Shown: positions 52,729 through 61,254 of the stretch, in pieces
Layout: the number at the start of each line of letters is the position of its first letter
Numbering within the stretch: the first letter of the stretch is position 1
Source of the DNA: Thiosocius sp942490985
GTDB lineage: Bacteria; Pseudomonadota; Gammaproteobacteria; Chromatiales; Chromatiaceae
DNA length: 64,000 nt
Direction: 5' to 3'
NCBI GenBank assembly: GCA_942490985.1
Contig: CALNYW010000006.1
Location: 434,001 to 498,000, forward strand
Notes under the pieces: generated by a model
Seen by the model: only the letters and a program-made list of their open reading frames with translations
The model's database searches: none
Told to the model about the DNA's origin: nothing
Translations under genes and position numbers: made by a program

Positions 52729-53337
52729 TTACTTCTGGCTGGCGAAGTAGTGCAGCACTGACTCGATTTCGGCCTCGCTGAGCTTCTCGACCTGCTTTTT
52801 CATTTTCTTTGGCATCTCACGGTGACCGCTGGTGAAGTCGGCCATCGAATACTGCAACCACGGTAGCCATTGTCCAGCCAGGATGCCGGCGTCGTCGTCA
52901 GGTAGCGAACCACCTTCGTCGTGACACTTGGCACAAGCACTGTCGTAGATCTCGAATCCGGCCTTTGCTTTGCCCGCATCGTGCGGCACGCTGGCCTTGT
53001 AGACCGGCAGGGATGCGAAGTGCACGGCCATCGCCTCGATTTGCTCGTCGGAATAACCCTTGGCTATCCGGTTCATGATGGTCGCCGGCCGCGCATCTTC
53101 AGCCGATGCGGCTCCCTTTGGCAGGTTTTTGAACGCAGTCATCGAATCGATGAAATAGCCTTCGGACATGCCGGCGAGGTTTGGTGAAGCAGGGCCGACG
53201 CTTTTGCCATCCGTGCCATGACAACCGGCACACGTGTCAGCCATCGCCTGAGCGCTGGGGTTTGCCAGGGCCTGACCGGCACCGACGAAAAAGATAGAGC
53301 CGATAAGCGCGACAAGCGCCTTCTTCTTGCAGCTCAT
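52729..53337 (-). CDS. fccA: Flavocytochrome c sulfide dehydrogenase, dihaem cytochrome subunit
   Basis: A 202-residue periplasmic dihaem c-type cytochrome with signal peptide (VALIGSIFFVGAGQALA). CAGCHG and CAKCHD are the haem attachment sites, each with a distal methionine candidate, in two c4-like domains. It accepts electrons from FccB. Next to fccB and in the same operon as a dihaem cytochrome and an oxidase, it is best called FccA, though c4-type cytochromes are similar. AGGAGG lies 5 bases before the ATG. Confidence 0.88.
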   Translation of the reverse strand: MSCKKKALVALIGSIFFVGAGQALANPSAQAMADTCAGCHGTDGKSVGPASPNLAGMSEGYFIDSMTAFKNLPKGAASAEDARPATIMNRIAKGYSDEQIEAMAVHFASLPVYKASVPHDAGKAKAGFEIYDSACAKCHDEGGSLPDDDAGILAGQWLPWLQYSMADFTSGHREMPKKMKKQVEKLSEAEIESVLHYFASQK

Positions 53338-53418
53338 AGATCCTCCTGAGGTCTCTCTGAAAGTAAGGGGTTTGTTAGCCCGTCAAACCTGACTGGGCAT
53401 TTCTTGATGGCACTCTCA

Positions 53419-54150
53419 TCATTCGGCGTTGGCTTGCTTGTTGCCACCGCCGGCGAGTCGATTGCCGAGTTTTGCGTAATAAACCGCAAGTTCTTCGATC
53501 TCGTCCCTGGTGAGGGATTTAGCGATGATCCGCATACGACTATAGATGTCGTTTTCGCGTTTATCTCTTGCGTAATCTTTCATCGTCTCGACGAAGTATT
53601 TCACATTTTGCCCACTAATAGCAGGGACATCAATTATGGCACCTTGCCCCTGTGCGCCGTGGCAGGCCGCGCAGGGCTGGATCAGCCGCGTCTTGTCGCC
53701 ACGGAAGACCAGTTTCAGGGTCTCTTCACTGACTTCGGCGTCTTCGTCGACCTCGACCATCGGCAATGGCTGCTCGGCATACCAGGCCGACAGCGCCGCA
53801 AGCTGCTCGTCGCTGAGGCGCTCGACGGCCTCCTGCATCCGGCGATTTTCCCGCTTGCCGTCTTTGTAGTCGCGCAGCTGTTTGAACGTATAGGCGGCGA
53901 CCTGGCCGGCGAGCGTCGGGTGCTTGTCGCGATCCGGTTCCGCGCCACGGGGGCCGTGGCAATCGGTGCAGGCATTGACATCCTCGGTCTCGACCGTCTC
54001 GATCTCGGCGCCGACCATGGGATCACCGCGCTTGACCAGGCTGTGCGTCTCAACCGTCCAGGCCACGTTTGACGAGGGTGTGGCCTGGGCGAGGCCCAGC
54101 GGCAGAACGCAGGCAACGATGACGGCAATAGCTTTGTGTCTCAATTTCAT
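53419..54150 (-). CDS. Dihaem cytochrome c (c4-like) of the oxidase operon
   Basis: A 243-residue protein with signal peptide (AIAVIVACVLPLGLAQA) and two CxxCH sites, CTDCHG and CAACHG, each inside a c4/c553-like domain. It is the likely periplasmic electron carrier between FccA or other donors and the CuA site of the oxidase. The start at 54150 (MKLRHKA) lies two bases after the oxidase subunit I stop; the frame is open further upstream but that part is non-coding. Confidence 0.88.
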   Translation of the reverse strand: MKLRHKAIAVIVACVLPLGLAQATPSSNVAWTVETHSLVKRGDPMVGAEIETVETEDVNACTDCHGPRGAEPDRDKHPTLAGQVAAYTFKQLRDYKDGKRENRRMQEAVERLSDEQLAALSAWYAEQPLPMVEVDEDAEVSEETLKLVFRGDKTRLIQPCAACHGAQGQGAIIDVPAISGQNVKYFVETMKDYARDKRENDIYSRMRIIAKSLTRDEIEELAVYYAKLGNRLAGGGNKQANAE

Positions 54151-54152
54151 CC

Positions 54153-55814
54153 TCAGTACCCCCACGGCAGTGAGCCGGGTGCATCGAGTATTAATAACTG
54201 AACGATGGGAATGCCGTAGGCGACGACCATCCAGACGGCGATGATGCCGTTCCATAACGCATAGCCATTCATCGGTTTGGGTACCTGCATGGGTGGGTAA
54301 ACCGCGACCGCCCAGTCATCGTCACTGACGTCGTCGAGCTTTTTCGAGCTATGTGACATCACCAGATTGAGGATGAACAGGATCGCGGAAACCAGCAGGA
54401 TCACGCCGCCGACGATCATGGTGAGTTCATACGGATCCCATTGCTGAACCAACGGCGTGTCGTAAGGTGTGGACGAAATGCGTCGCGGCTGGCCGAGCAG
54501 GCCGAGCGCATGCCACGGCATCGTCAGCACCAGCATGCCGATCGTCCACAGCCACAGCTGCCAGACGGCCATGGCCCGTGACGCGATCGCACGCCCAGTC
54601 AACTTGGGCCAAATCCAGTAGGCCACGGCGAGGTACATGATGACCGTGGTGCCGCCGAAGATCAGATGGAAGTGCCCGGTGACCCATTGGGTGTTGTGAA
54701 CCAGGGTGTTCATCTGGTAGCTGGCGTTGATCATGCCGCCCCAACCACCGGCGATCAGCATGAACAAGGCCAACATACCGGCGACCACCATCGGTTCTTT
54801 CCAATTGAGTGCGCCGATCCAGCCGAACAGGCCCTTGCCGCCGCGCAGGCGACCCGCGCCTTCCAACGATGCCAAAACCGTGAAGCCGGTCAAAAGCGTT
54901 GGGACCGCCACACCAAAGGTGCCGATCATGTGCAGGAACTTGAAGCCGGCCGACTGCTGCGGATCCATGTACAGGTGATGGAAACCGATCGGCACGCTGA
55001 TAACCAGCAGCATAATGAACGCGATGCGCGCCATTTCATCACTGAATAACCGGCCACCGGCCATCTTCGGCAGGATGGTGTACATCGCAATATAGGCCGG
55101 GAACAGCCAGAAGTAGACGATCGCGTGCAGGGTCCACGAGAACAAGGTGCGGGCAAGGCCCGGATCGATGGTATCAATGATACCGAGTGACCAAGGGATG
55201 AGTTGGAATAGCATCTCGATCGCGACACCGGCGCTGGTCCATAGCCACATGATCGCATTGGCGGTCGTGCCGTACATCGCTAGCGGGACGATCTCGCCGG
55301 GGTTGTCACGCTTCCAGGTGACCACCGACATGATCATCTCGAGACACCAGAGCCACGAACCGACCACTAGCAGCGTGGCGCCGATGTAAAACGCCGGGTG
55401 GGCCATCAGTGGCGGATAGAAGGTGTAGAGAACCGATGCATTACCGGTCAACAGCGGGACGGCCGCCATAACGGTGCCGCCCAGCGCGATAGCGAATGCG
55501 AACCAGGCGAGCCCTTTATTCCACAGCGGCCGTTTCAAGGTCGCGGTGGCGGTGTAATAGCCAAAGCCCATGATGAAGAACGTCGTCAGCACGAAGCCCA
55601 TGAGGACACCGTGGGTCGACACGGAGGCGAAGTAGAGCTCGTGCGACTCGATTTCGGGGAACAGACCGCTGCGGTTTGCCACCTGGTACAGGCCCAACAA
55701 CATCGCCACGAAGAACGCAGCGAAGGCGACCCACAGGTTGGCCATCGCGACAGATTTTCCGTTGTCGTCCATCTGTCGAACACTGTCGGCAGTTGCGGTT
55801 AGAGTGCTGTTCAT
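54153..55814 (-). CDS. ba3-like cytochrome c oxidase subunit I
   Basis: Catalytic haem-copper subunit of 553 residues, twelve transmembrane helices. Histidines for low-spin haem, CuB and high-spin haem are visible: STHGVLM, WTLHAIVYFWLFPAYI, GFHHLYMDPQQS and WVTGHFHLIFGG. The organisation resembles B-type (ba3) oxidases, which pump fewer protons and have high oxygen affinity. The ATG at 55814 overlaps the subunit II stop (ATGA). It takes electrons from CuA of subunit II. Confidence 0.93.
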   Translation of the reverse strand: MNSTLTATADSVRQMDDNGKSVAMANLWVAFAAFFVAMLLGLYQVANRSGLFPEIESHELYFASVSTHGVLMGFVLTTFFIMGFGYYTATATLKRPLWNKGLAWFAFAIALGGTVMAAVPLLTGNASVLYTFYPPLMAHPAFYIGATLLVVGSWLWCLEMIMSVVTWKRDNPGEIVPLAMYGTTANAIMWLWTSAGVAIEMLFQLIPWSLGIIDTIDPGLARTLFSWTLHAIVYFWLFPAYIAMYTILPKMAGGRLFSDEMARIAFIMLLVISVPIGFHHLYMDPQQSAGFKFLHMIGTFGVAVPTLLTGFTVLASLEGAGRLRGGKGLFGWIGALNWKEPMVVAGMLALFMLIAGGWGGMINASYQMNTLVHNTQWVTGHFHLIFGGTTVIMYLAVAYWIWPKLTGRAIASRAMAVWQLWLWTIGMLVLTMPWHALGLLGQPRRISSTPYDTPLVQQWDPYELTMIVGGVILLVSAILFILNLVMSHSSKKLDDVSDDDWAVAVYPPMQVPKPMNGYALWNGIIAVWMVVAYGIPIVQLLILDAPGSLPWGY

Positions 55815-56293
55815 GCTTTGGGTACCACCTTCAGTTTTGACCACATGTAGTCGTGGCCGAGACCGCAATACTCGTTGCACAGGAACTGCGATTCACCGAG
55901 GCGTGAGAAGCGGGTCGTGACCTCCGATACGTAACCGGGGATGACCATCGTGCTCATGTTGGTGAACGGCACGTGCACACCATGGACGATGTCCGGTGCG
56001 GTGATCCGGAACGTCACGTCGGTGTCGGCCGGAACCTCGACCATTTGCGGATAAAACGAGTACCGGGCGGCAATCATGCGCACGGTGATCGAACCATCGG
56101 GGTTGGTCGTGACGCCGAGATTGTCTTCGGCAAATTCACCGGACAGATGCAGCGTCTTGGGGTCGATCGTCTCGACGTTGCTTGGCGGATGCAGGTTCAT
56201 TGTGATGGCCGCGTAGGTCATCGAGCCGACCATGATCACCGTGATCAGGCCGACGACGTACATCCATTTCTTTTCTAGTGGATCGATATGCAT
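55811..56293 (-). CDS. Cytochrome c oxidase subunit II (CuA)
   Basis: A 160-residue protein with one N-terminal transmembrane helix (about 10-32) and a periplasmic cupredoxin domain. The CuA ligands are in HGVHVPFTN and CNEYCGLGHDYM, which include two cysteines, the histidines, a glutamate and a methionine. The short length is typical of ba3-type subunit II. GGGGTG precedes the ATG, and the stop overlaps the subunit I start. It receives electrons from the dihaem cytochrome encoded downstream. Confidence 0.93.
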   Translation of the reverse strand: MHIDPLEKKWMYVVGLITVIMVGSMTYAAITMNLHPPSNVETIDPKTLHLSGEFAEDNLGVTTNPDGSITVRMIAARYSFYPQMVEVPADTDVTFRITAPDIVHGVHVPFTNMSTMVIPGYVSEVTTRFSRLGESQFLCNEYCGLGHDYMWSKLKVVPKA

Positions 56294-56309
56294 TGCAGCA
56301 CCCCGTGCG

Positions 56310-56462
56310 CTAGGCCACAGGCCCGTGCGACATGAAAATTCCGAAGAAGAAATAAAGCCAGCTGACCAGCATGGCGATTCCGATTACGAGGATGGCGGCA
56401 TAGGTGCCGCGCGGTGGGGCCTCGAGGATACGTCTCTGTTCGTCTTCCGATAGCTCAGTCAA
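56310..56462 (-). CDS. Small oxidase subunit (IIa-like)
   Basis: A 50-residue protein: a hydrophilic N-terminus (LTELSEDEQRRILEAPPRGT) and one transmembrane helix (YAAILVIGIAMLVSWLYFFF) ending in GIFMSHGPVA. This matches the plan of subunit IIa of ba3 oxidases, a single-helix stabiliser. The start is TTG with GGAG 8 bases upstream. It ends 16 bases before subunit II and is probably the first gene of the operon. Confidence 0.78.
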   Translation of the reverse strand: MTELSEDEQRRILEAPPRGTYAAILVIGIAMLVSWLYFFFGIFMSHGPVA

Positions 56463-56770
56463 AGGCAGGATCTCCAAAAAGCTGTCTGTATTCGTTTTCC
56501 TGTCTGCGGCAACGCGACCGGCGCGCTTTTCAGGAATCGGATGCTGGATCTAGACCAGGTTTGCAAAGCCCGACGGCCAGACAGGGCTCAGGCCGCTTAT
56601 CCCGCGGGCTGTTTTGTCGTCTGCAGCGGACTGCGGGGGGAAAGATAACTGCTAAAAAAGCTTTTGGAAAGGGGGGTAATATTTATAAGTTATTGGTTAT
56701 AAACACAAACTGTTACACGTCCAGCTTACGAACGGGCGAACTATTCCAGGGCGTGGTCAATTGTTGAGAC
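56463..56770. other. AT-rich upstream region of the oxidase-fcc operon
   Basis: An AT-rich block (about 56640-56720) stands out from the surrounding GC-rich DNA and probably carries the operon promoter. I could not identify a named operator. Confidence 0.45.
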
Positions 56771-56797
56771 AAAAGCGCGCCAAATGCTTGGCACGCT
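56771..56797 (-). terminator. Terminator of the 68-residue gene
   Basis: GCGCGCCAA and TTGGCACGC pair imperfectly around AATGC; on the minus strand TTTTG follows. Confidence 0.7.
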
Positions 56798-56807
56798 CTA
56801 TGTTGCC

Positions 56808-57014
56808 TTAAACATGACAATCAGAAACAACCTTCCAACGGCGTGTCGCATTGTCGGGCCCTGACTTGCGCTGAATCCACCGACAAGCTGATTCGAAGCT
56901 GTCGAAGGCCCGATAGTCATTGCGATTCGGGTCCATCACGAAGCTCCACCCGAAGACACCCCGTCGTTCTACGCGATATGAGCCTGTTTGCTCATTATGA
57001 ACGATGCGATACAT
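56808..57014 (-). CDS. Small uncharacterised protein
   Basis: A 68-residue basic, aromatic-rich protein (YRVERRGVFGWSFVMDPNRN, then AFDSFESACRWIQRK) with a beta-hairpin-then-helix look. No family recognised. It has its own terminator and an AT-rich upstream region, so it is probably expressed alone. Confidence 0.55.
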   Translation of the reverse strand: MYRIVHNEQTGSYRVERRGVFGWSFVMDPNRNDYRAFDSFESACRWIQRKSGPDNATRRWKVVSDCHV

Positions 57015-57136
57015 GACTAAACTCCAGTATTTAATGATTTACTAATATACGGAATTTTTTCAGGATGTCAAGAATATTTGATGTGCCGGAAAACCGTCAT
57101 CGCGTTGCATGCGGCGCTGTACACTTTTCCGCATAC

Positions 57137-59635
57137 TCAGTCGCGTCGCAGTCGCAGGGCGTTGAGCACAACCAACAGAGAGCTCAACGACATACCAATG
57201 GCAGCGCCCCACGGCGCGACGAAGCCGAGGGCGGCGAATGGGACGGCGAGAAAGTTGTAGGTAGCGGCCCAGGCAAGGTTTTGTCGGATTATCCGGCGCG
57301 TGCGTCCGGCCAGTTGGCGCATCTTGGCGATCGGCGTGATCTCGCTGCCGAGCAGCAGCAGGCCGCTATTGACCTGCGCCAGCTCGGTTGCGTGCGCGAA
57401 GGACACAGAGGCATTGGCCGCGGCCAGGGTGGGCGCATCATTGATGCCGTCACCGATCATCGTCACGCTGTCCCCGGCTGCTTGGCGTTTGCGGATCCAC
57501 GCCAGCTTGTCGGCGGGTTTGAGGTCGCCGAGTATCTCGTCGAAGTCGAACTCGCGGGCAAATCGGGAGACGCTGCGTTGGCTGTCGCCGCTGAGCAGGG
57601 CGAGGTGTTTGACGCCTTGCCGGCGAAGTGATTTCAAGACCTCTGCAACCCCGGCACGATTTCGATCGCTGATGCCGAACAGCGCGCCGTTGCCGCGTTC
57701 ATCCGCCAGCGCTACCACCAGTAGGCCCTGGTCAATCAGGCCGTCGATGTCGGTCTTATGGGTTTCGAAAGGTTCTCTATCGAGCGCAAAATCCGGCCGC
57801 CCGATCCGCCATGTTTCACCGTCGATGGTGCCGACCAGTCCTTCACCAACGAAGTTTTGGCGGTCGGTTACGGTGTGTTGGCTAACGCCAGATTCGGCGT
57901 CAGTCGCCTTGAAAGCACGCGCGATCGGGTGCTCGGATTGTTGCTCCAACGCCGCCGCGAGGTGTTGCGCCGTCTCCGCGCTGGCGTTTCCCATCGTGCG
58001 GATCTCGGTGATAGCAAGTTCGCCGGTCGTCAAGGTGCCGGTCTTGTCGAATGCAAAGGTTTCGCTACGTGCCAGTACCTCGACGGCATCGCTCCTCACC
58101 GTCAGCAGGCCGGCATCCGCGAATCGCCCGACGCTGATTGCTGCAGCTACCGGTGTTGCCAGGGCAAGCGCACAGGGGCAGGTGACGATCAACACCGCGA
58201 CGGTGTTGGGCAGGGCCGACGCCGGGTCGAGCCATAGCCAGATGCCTGCGGTGATCGCTGCGATCACCAGCACGCCGGCGACAAACCAGCTGGCAACCTG
58301 TTGGGCAAGCACCGCATAGCGCGGGGCATCGCGCAAGCCACGGGCCAGTAAGCGGTGTATTTCGGCGACCGTCGATTCATTGCTGGCCTTGGCGATTTCG
58401 ACGACCACGACCTGGTCGACGTTGCAGCTGCCGCCCACGACCGTGTCGCCCCGATGGCGTGTGACGGGCAACGGCTCTCCCGTCAGTAGGGCCTCGTCGA
58501 AGCTGCTGCTGCCGTCTACCAGCAGGCCGTCGGTCGGCACAATCTCGCCAGGCAGGACCCGTACGCGATCGCCCGGCACGAGATCCGTGACAAGTGTCTC
58601 CACGGTGCCATCTTCGGTTAGCTTCGAGGCCACCCTTGGCAATATTCGCCCGACCCGATCGAGGGCGTCGGCGCCGCGTAGACGGCCGCGCAACTCGATC
58701 CGTCGCGCCAGCAGCACCAGAAACACGAACATCGCGATGGAGTCGTAGTAGACCTCGCCGGACTGGACGATCGTGGTGTACACGCTGCCCAGGTAGGCCA
58801 CGCTAAGCCCCAGTACGATCGGTACATCCATGCCCAGCCTTCGGTTGCGGAGGTCTCGCCAGGCACCGATGAAGAACTCCTGTCCTGGATAGGCCAGCAG
58901 GACCGTGGTCGCAAACAGGCTGGTCCAGCGGCCGATGATGACCCAGAGACCGAGTTCGCCAGTCTCGTCGCCATAACCCATGACGTAACCCGCGATCGCG
59001 AAGTTCATCACCATCATGCCGATGACCCCGGCGAAGATGAGTCGCTCCGTGCTGCGCTTGCGCTGCAGTTCATTGAGCGCTTCGCGGCGCGTCGGATCGT
59101 AGGGGTGAGCGACGTATCCGATGTTGACGATGCTCTCGAGAATCTCGCTGAGTTTTATCCGGGCCGGGTCCCAGCGCACGCGGGCGTGGTGGCTGGCATA
59201 GTCGAGCTCGACATCGAGGACCCCGTCGAGGCCACGCAGCACCCGCTCGTTGAGCCAGAGACAGGCGGCGCAGCGAATGTTTTCCAACAGCAACGATGCC
59301 TCACGGCTTTCTGCCGAGTCACGGACGAATGATTTCTGGACGTCTGGATGGTCGTAGAACCCCAGCTTCCGAACGATTTCAGGCACCACATCTGCCGTGA
59401 TTGCCTTTTCGCGGCGGTGTTCGTAATAGGCCTGGAGTCCCGCGTCGACAATGCTGCGAGCCACCGCGAGGCAGCCATGGCAGCAGAATTTACGATCCTT
59501 GCCGAGGATTTCGCTATGCGCGTCAATCTGGGGGTCCAGCGGCAGTCCGCAGTGGTAGCAGCCATCCTCATCCGCGGAAACGGACGCTTGTTCGGGTGCC
59601 TCGGCGGCGGCTTCGACAGCAGGTTGCGCTTTCAA
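57137..59635 (-). CDS. Copper-type P-type ATPase (CcoI/FixI-like)
   Basis: A heavy-metal P1B ATPase of 832 residues. The N-terminal zinc-finger-like CYHCG and CCHGC (about 26-55) and an HMA domain with RCAAC (about 120) are typical of CcoI/FixI/CtpA copper pumps needed for haem-copper oxidase assembly. TGEP, CPCALALATP (about 485), DKTGTLTTG (Asp about 530), HP (SEHPIARAF) and MIGDGINDAPTLA are all intact. Position just upstream of the oxidase operon, on the same strand, supports a role in delivering copper to it. The start is TTG. Confidence 0.92.
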   Translation of the reverse strand: MKAQPAVEAAAEAPEQASVSADEDGCYHCGLPLDPQIDAHSEILGKDRKFCCHGCLAVARSIVDAGLQAYYEHRREKAITADVVPEIVRKLGFYDHPDVQKSFVRDSAESREASLLLENIRCAACLWLNERVLRGLDGVLDVELDYASHHARVRWDPARIKLSEILESIVNIGYVAHPYDPTRREALNELQRKRSTERLIFAGVIGMMVMNFAIAGYVMGYGDETGELGLWVIIGRWTSLFATTVLLAYPGQEFFIGAWRDLRNRRLGMDVPIVLGLSVAYLGSVYTTIVQSGEVYYDSIAMFVFLVLLARRIELRGRLRGADALDRVGRILPRVASKLTEDGTVETLVTDLVPGDRVRVLPGEIVPTDGLLVDGSSSFDEALLTGEPLPVTRHRGDTVVGGSCNVDQVVVVEIAKASNESTVAEIHRLLARGLRDAPRYAVLAQQVASWFVAGVLVIAAITAGIWLWLDPASALPNTVAVLIVTCPCALALATPVAAAISVGRFADAGLLTVRSDAVEVLARSETFAFDKTGTLTTGELAITEIRTMGNASAETAQHLAAALEQQSEHPIARAFKATDAESGVSQHTVTDRQNFVGEGLVGTIDGETWRIGRPDFALDREPFETHKTDIDGLIDQGLLVVALADERGNGALFGISDRNRAGVAEVLKSLRRQGVKHLALLSGDSQRSVSRFAREFDFDEILGDLKPADKLAWIRKRQAAGDSVTMIGDGINDAPTLAAANASVSFAHATELAQVNSGLLLLGSEITPIAKMRQLAGRTRRIIRQNLAWAATYNFLAVPFAALGFVAPWGAAIGMSLSSLLVVLNALRLRRD

Positions 59636-59987
59636 CTCTTAGCGATAACTCTTAAGGGGTCTGGCCGGTATTGTCGTTGCAGCGCCGCGCCCAACTGCAC
59701 CTGGCCGGCGCGATCTTCGCGGATACTGGTGCAGCTTGCAGGCTGGGCAAAGCAACCCCAGGATAGCAGTCGCGTTGCGTCAACGTGCTCATGGCTTGTC
59801 GTTGACGCTTTTTGCCCGGCCGTAGATTGTGCGTGGCCGAGCCCCGACAAAACTGAAATAATCGACGGCCGGCGGTGGCGGCGCTTCGGCGCGGCTTCGA
59901 GATTCGCCCAACGCGGCGGCCATGTCCAACCGGGTCTCATTGGTTTGGTGGGCGCCACAGCTCCTCACTCTTTTAAAGGTTCTTATA
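59636..59987. other. Intergenic region with repeat
   Basis: Contains the second copy of the 78-bp repeat (59667-59744). A short AAAGGT precedes the next start. No gene is supported. Confidence 0.5.
59667..59744 (+). repeat. 78-bp repeat, copy 2
   Basis: Matches 51223-51300, including the shared core CACCTGGCCGGCGCGATC and the end TTGCAGGCT. Both copies flank the oxidase-fcc/copper-pump block. Confidence 0.75.
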
Positions 59988-60488
59988 ATGTTAAAAAGCG
60001 TAATGGCACTCGGGATCGCGGTGTTCTGGAGCGGTTTCATGATTTCGGCGACGGTGGCAGCGGACCAGGCCGCTTCGCCCGCGCCCGGTATCTTCCAAAT
60101 GCTGATCGAACGACAGAGTCCCTTGGGGTTTGAAGAGACGCTCGAACGACTCGAGGTCAACGCCAAGGCCCAGGGATGGAAGGTGCCTTCCAAGTGGAAA
60201 GTAGATTTTCAACGCAATCTTAAAAACGTGACCGGCACGGATATCGGCCCGAACCGGGTGCTGAAGATGTGTGAGCCGGAGGCCGCGGCCAAACTGCTGG
60301 TCAAAGACGAATACAAGCAGCTGACGGCGATGATGCCCTGTACGATCGCCGTCTATGAGAAATCCGATGGCAAGACCTACATCTCGATGATGAATCTCGA
60401 GGCGATGGGGGCAATGTACGGTGGCGATGTGGCGGAGATGAGCGATGCCTTGGCGCCACAGATGGAGGCGATGTTGAAGCTCGACTGA
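59988..60488 (+). CDS. Secreted DUF302 protein
   Basis: A 166-residue protein with a signal peptide (AVFWSGFMISATVAA) and a DUF302-like fold (GFEETLERLEVNAKAQGWKV, KMCEPEAAAKLL, MMPCTIAVYEKSDGKTYISM). Periplasmic DUF302 proteins are common in sulfur oxidisers and have no known activity; two conserved-looking cysteines may bind a metal or cofactor. The ATG at 59988 is preceded by AAAGG. Confidence 0.85.
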   Translation: MLKSVMALGIAVFWSGFMISATVAADQAASPAPGIFQMLIERQSPLGFEETLERLEVNAKAQGWKVPSKWKVDFQRNLKNVTGTDIGPNRVLKMCEPEAAAKLLVKDEYKQLTAMMPCTIAVYEKSDGKTYISMMNLEAMGAMYGGDVAEMSDALAPQMEAMLKLD

Positions 60489-60633
60489 GCGGTGCCGGTT
60501 GTAGATGGTGCCCGGGGCTCGAGGTTGATCCAGAATCAGAGTCTGTTAGACTTCGGGCGCTGCGTAGAAGCTGTTTTGGTGCTCGTTACCAAGCCTCGAC
60601 GCAGTAGCGGTCCGCGAGGACCGCGTCCTGAAA

Positions 60634-60652
60634 GCCCCTTGAGGGGGTTTTT
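60634..60652 (+). terminator. First hairpin upstream of rimP
   Basis: CCCC TTGA GGGG with a following TTTTT. It is likely the end of the DUF302 transcript or part of a leader. Confidence 0.6.
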
Positions 60653-60698
60653 CATCCGATAGCCGTCGGCGGAACAGGCCGGCTGCGAAAGATTCAGG

Positions 60699-60727
60699 AA
60701 TGGGCCATTGGCCCATTTTTTGTTTTT
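60699..60727 (+). terminator. Second terminator-like hairpin upstream of rimP
   Basis: AATGGGCCA and TGGCCCATT form a near-perfect palindrome followed by TTTTTG and TTTTT. It lies about 55 bases before the rimP start, so it may act as an attenuator of the rimP-nusA-infB operon. Confidence 0.75.
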
Positions 60728-60779
60728 GGAAGACAAGGATTTGGGGCCAGTTGAGCAAAACAATGCACGGGGCGGATAG

Positions 60780-61238
60780 GTGATCAAGGCGCCGCCGAAC
60801 TTGCATTCGCTGGTCGAACGGGCGGTCGCCGCGCTCGGTTACGAACTGGTCGGCGTGGAGTTTTTGCCACGGCCGAAGGCCGGACACCTGCTGCGGGTGT
60901 ACATCGACAGTGCCGAAGGGGTCGGGCTGGGGGACTGTGAGCGCGCCAGCCACCAGATCAGCGGGCTGCTCGATGTGGAGGATCCGATTAAATCGGATTA
61001 CGCCCTCGAGGTGTCTTCGCCAGGGCTGGATCGGCCGCTGTTCGAGCTCGCGCACTTTGCGAAGTTCGTCGGTGAAGTGGCCCGGGTCAAGCTGCAGACG
61101 CCGTTGAACGGCCGCAGCAATTACAAAGGTGTCATTCGCGAAGTGTCGGATGACGAGGTGACAGTGGACGTAGATGGCGAGCCTGTGAGGCTGCCGTACG
61201 CACAGATAGCGTCGGCCCGGTTGGTGCCGTCGTTTTAG
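60780..61238 (+). CDS. rimP: Ribosome maturation factor RimP
   Basis: RimP (152 residues) assists assembly of the small ribosomal subunit. The N-terminal domain (LGYELVGVEFLPRPKAG, LRVYIDSAEGVGLGDC) and SSPGLDRPLFELAHFAKFVG followed by an Sm-like C-terminal domain (GVIREVSDDEVTVDVDGEPV) are characteristic. The GTG start is preceded by GGGGCGGA. First gene of the conserved rimP-nusA-infB operon. Confidence 0.95.
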   Translation: MIKAPPNLHSLVERAVAALGYELVGVEFLPRPKAGHLLRVYIDSAEGVGLGDCERASHQISGLLDVEDPIKSDYALEVSSPGLDRPLFELAHFAKFVGEVARVKLQTPLNGRSNYKGVIREVSDDEVTVDVDGEPVRLPYAQIASARLVPSF

Positions 61239-61254
61239 GTGAGAGGTTGGGGCA

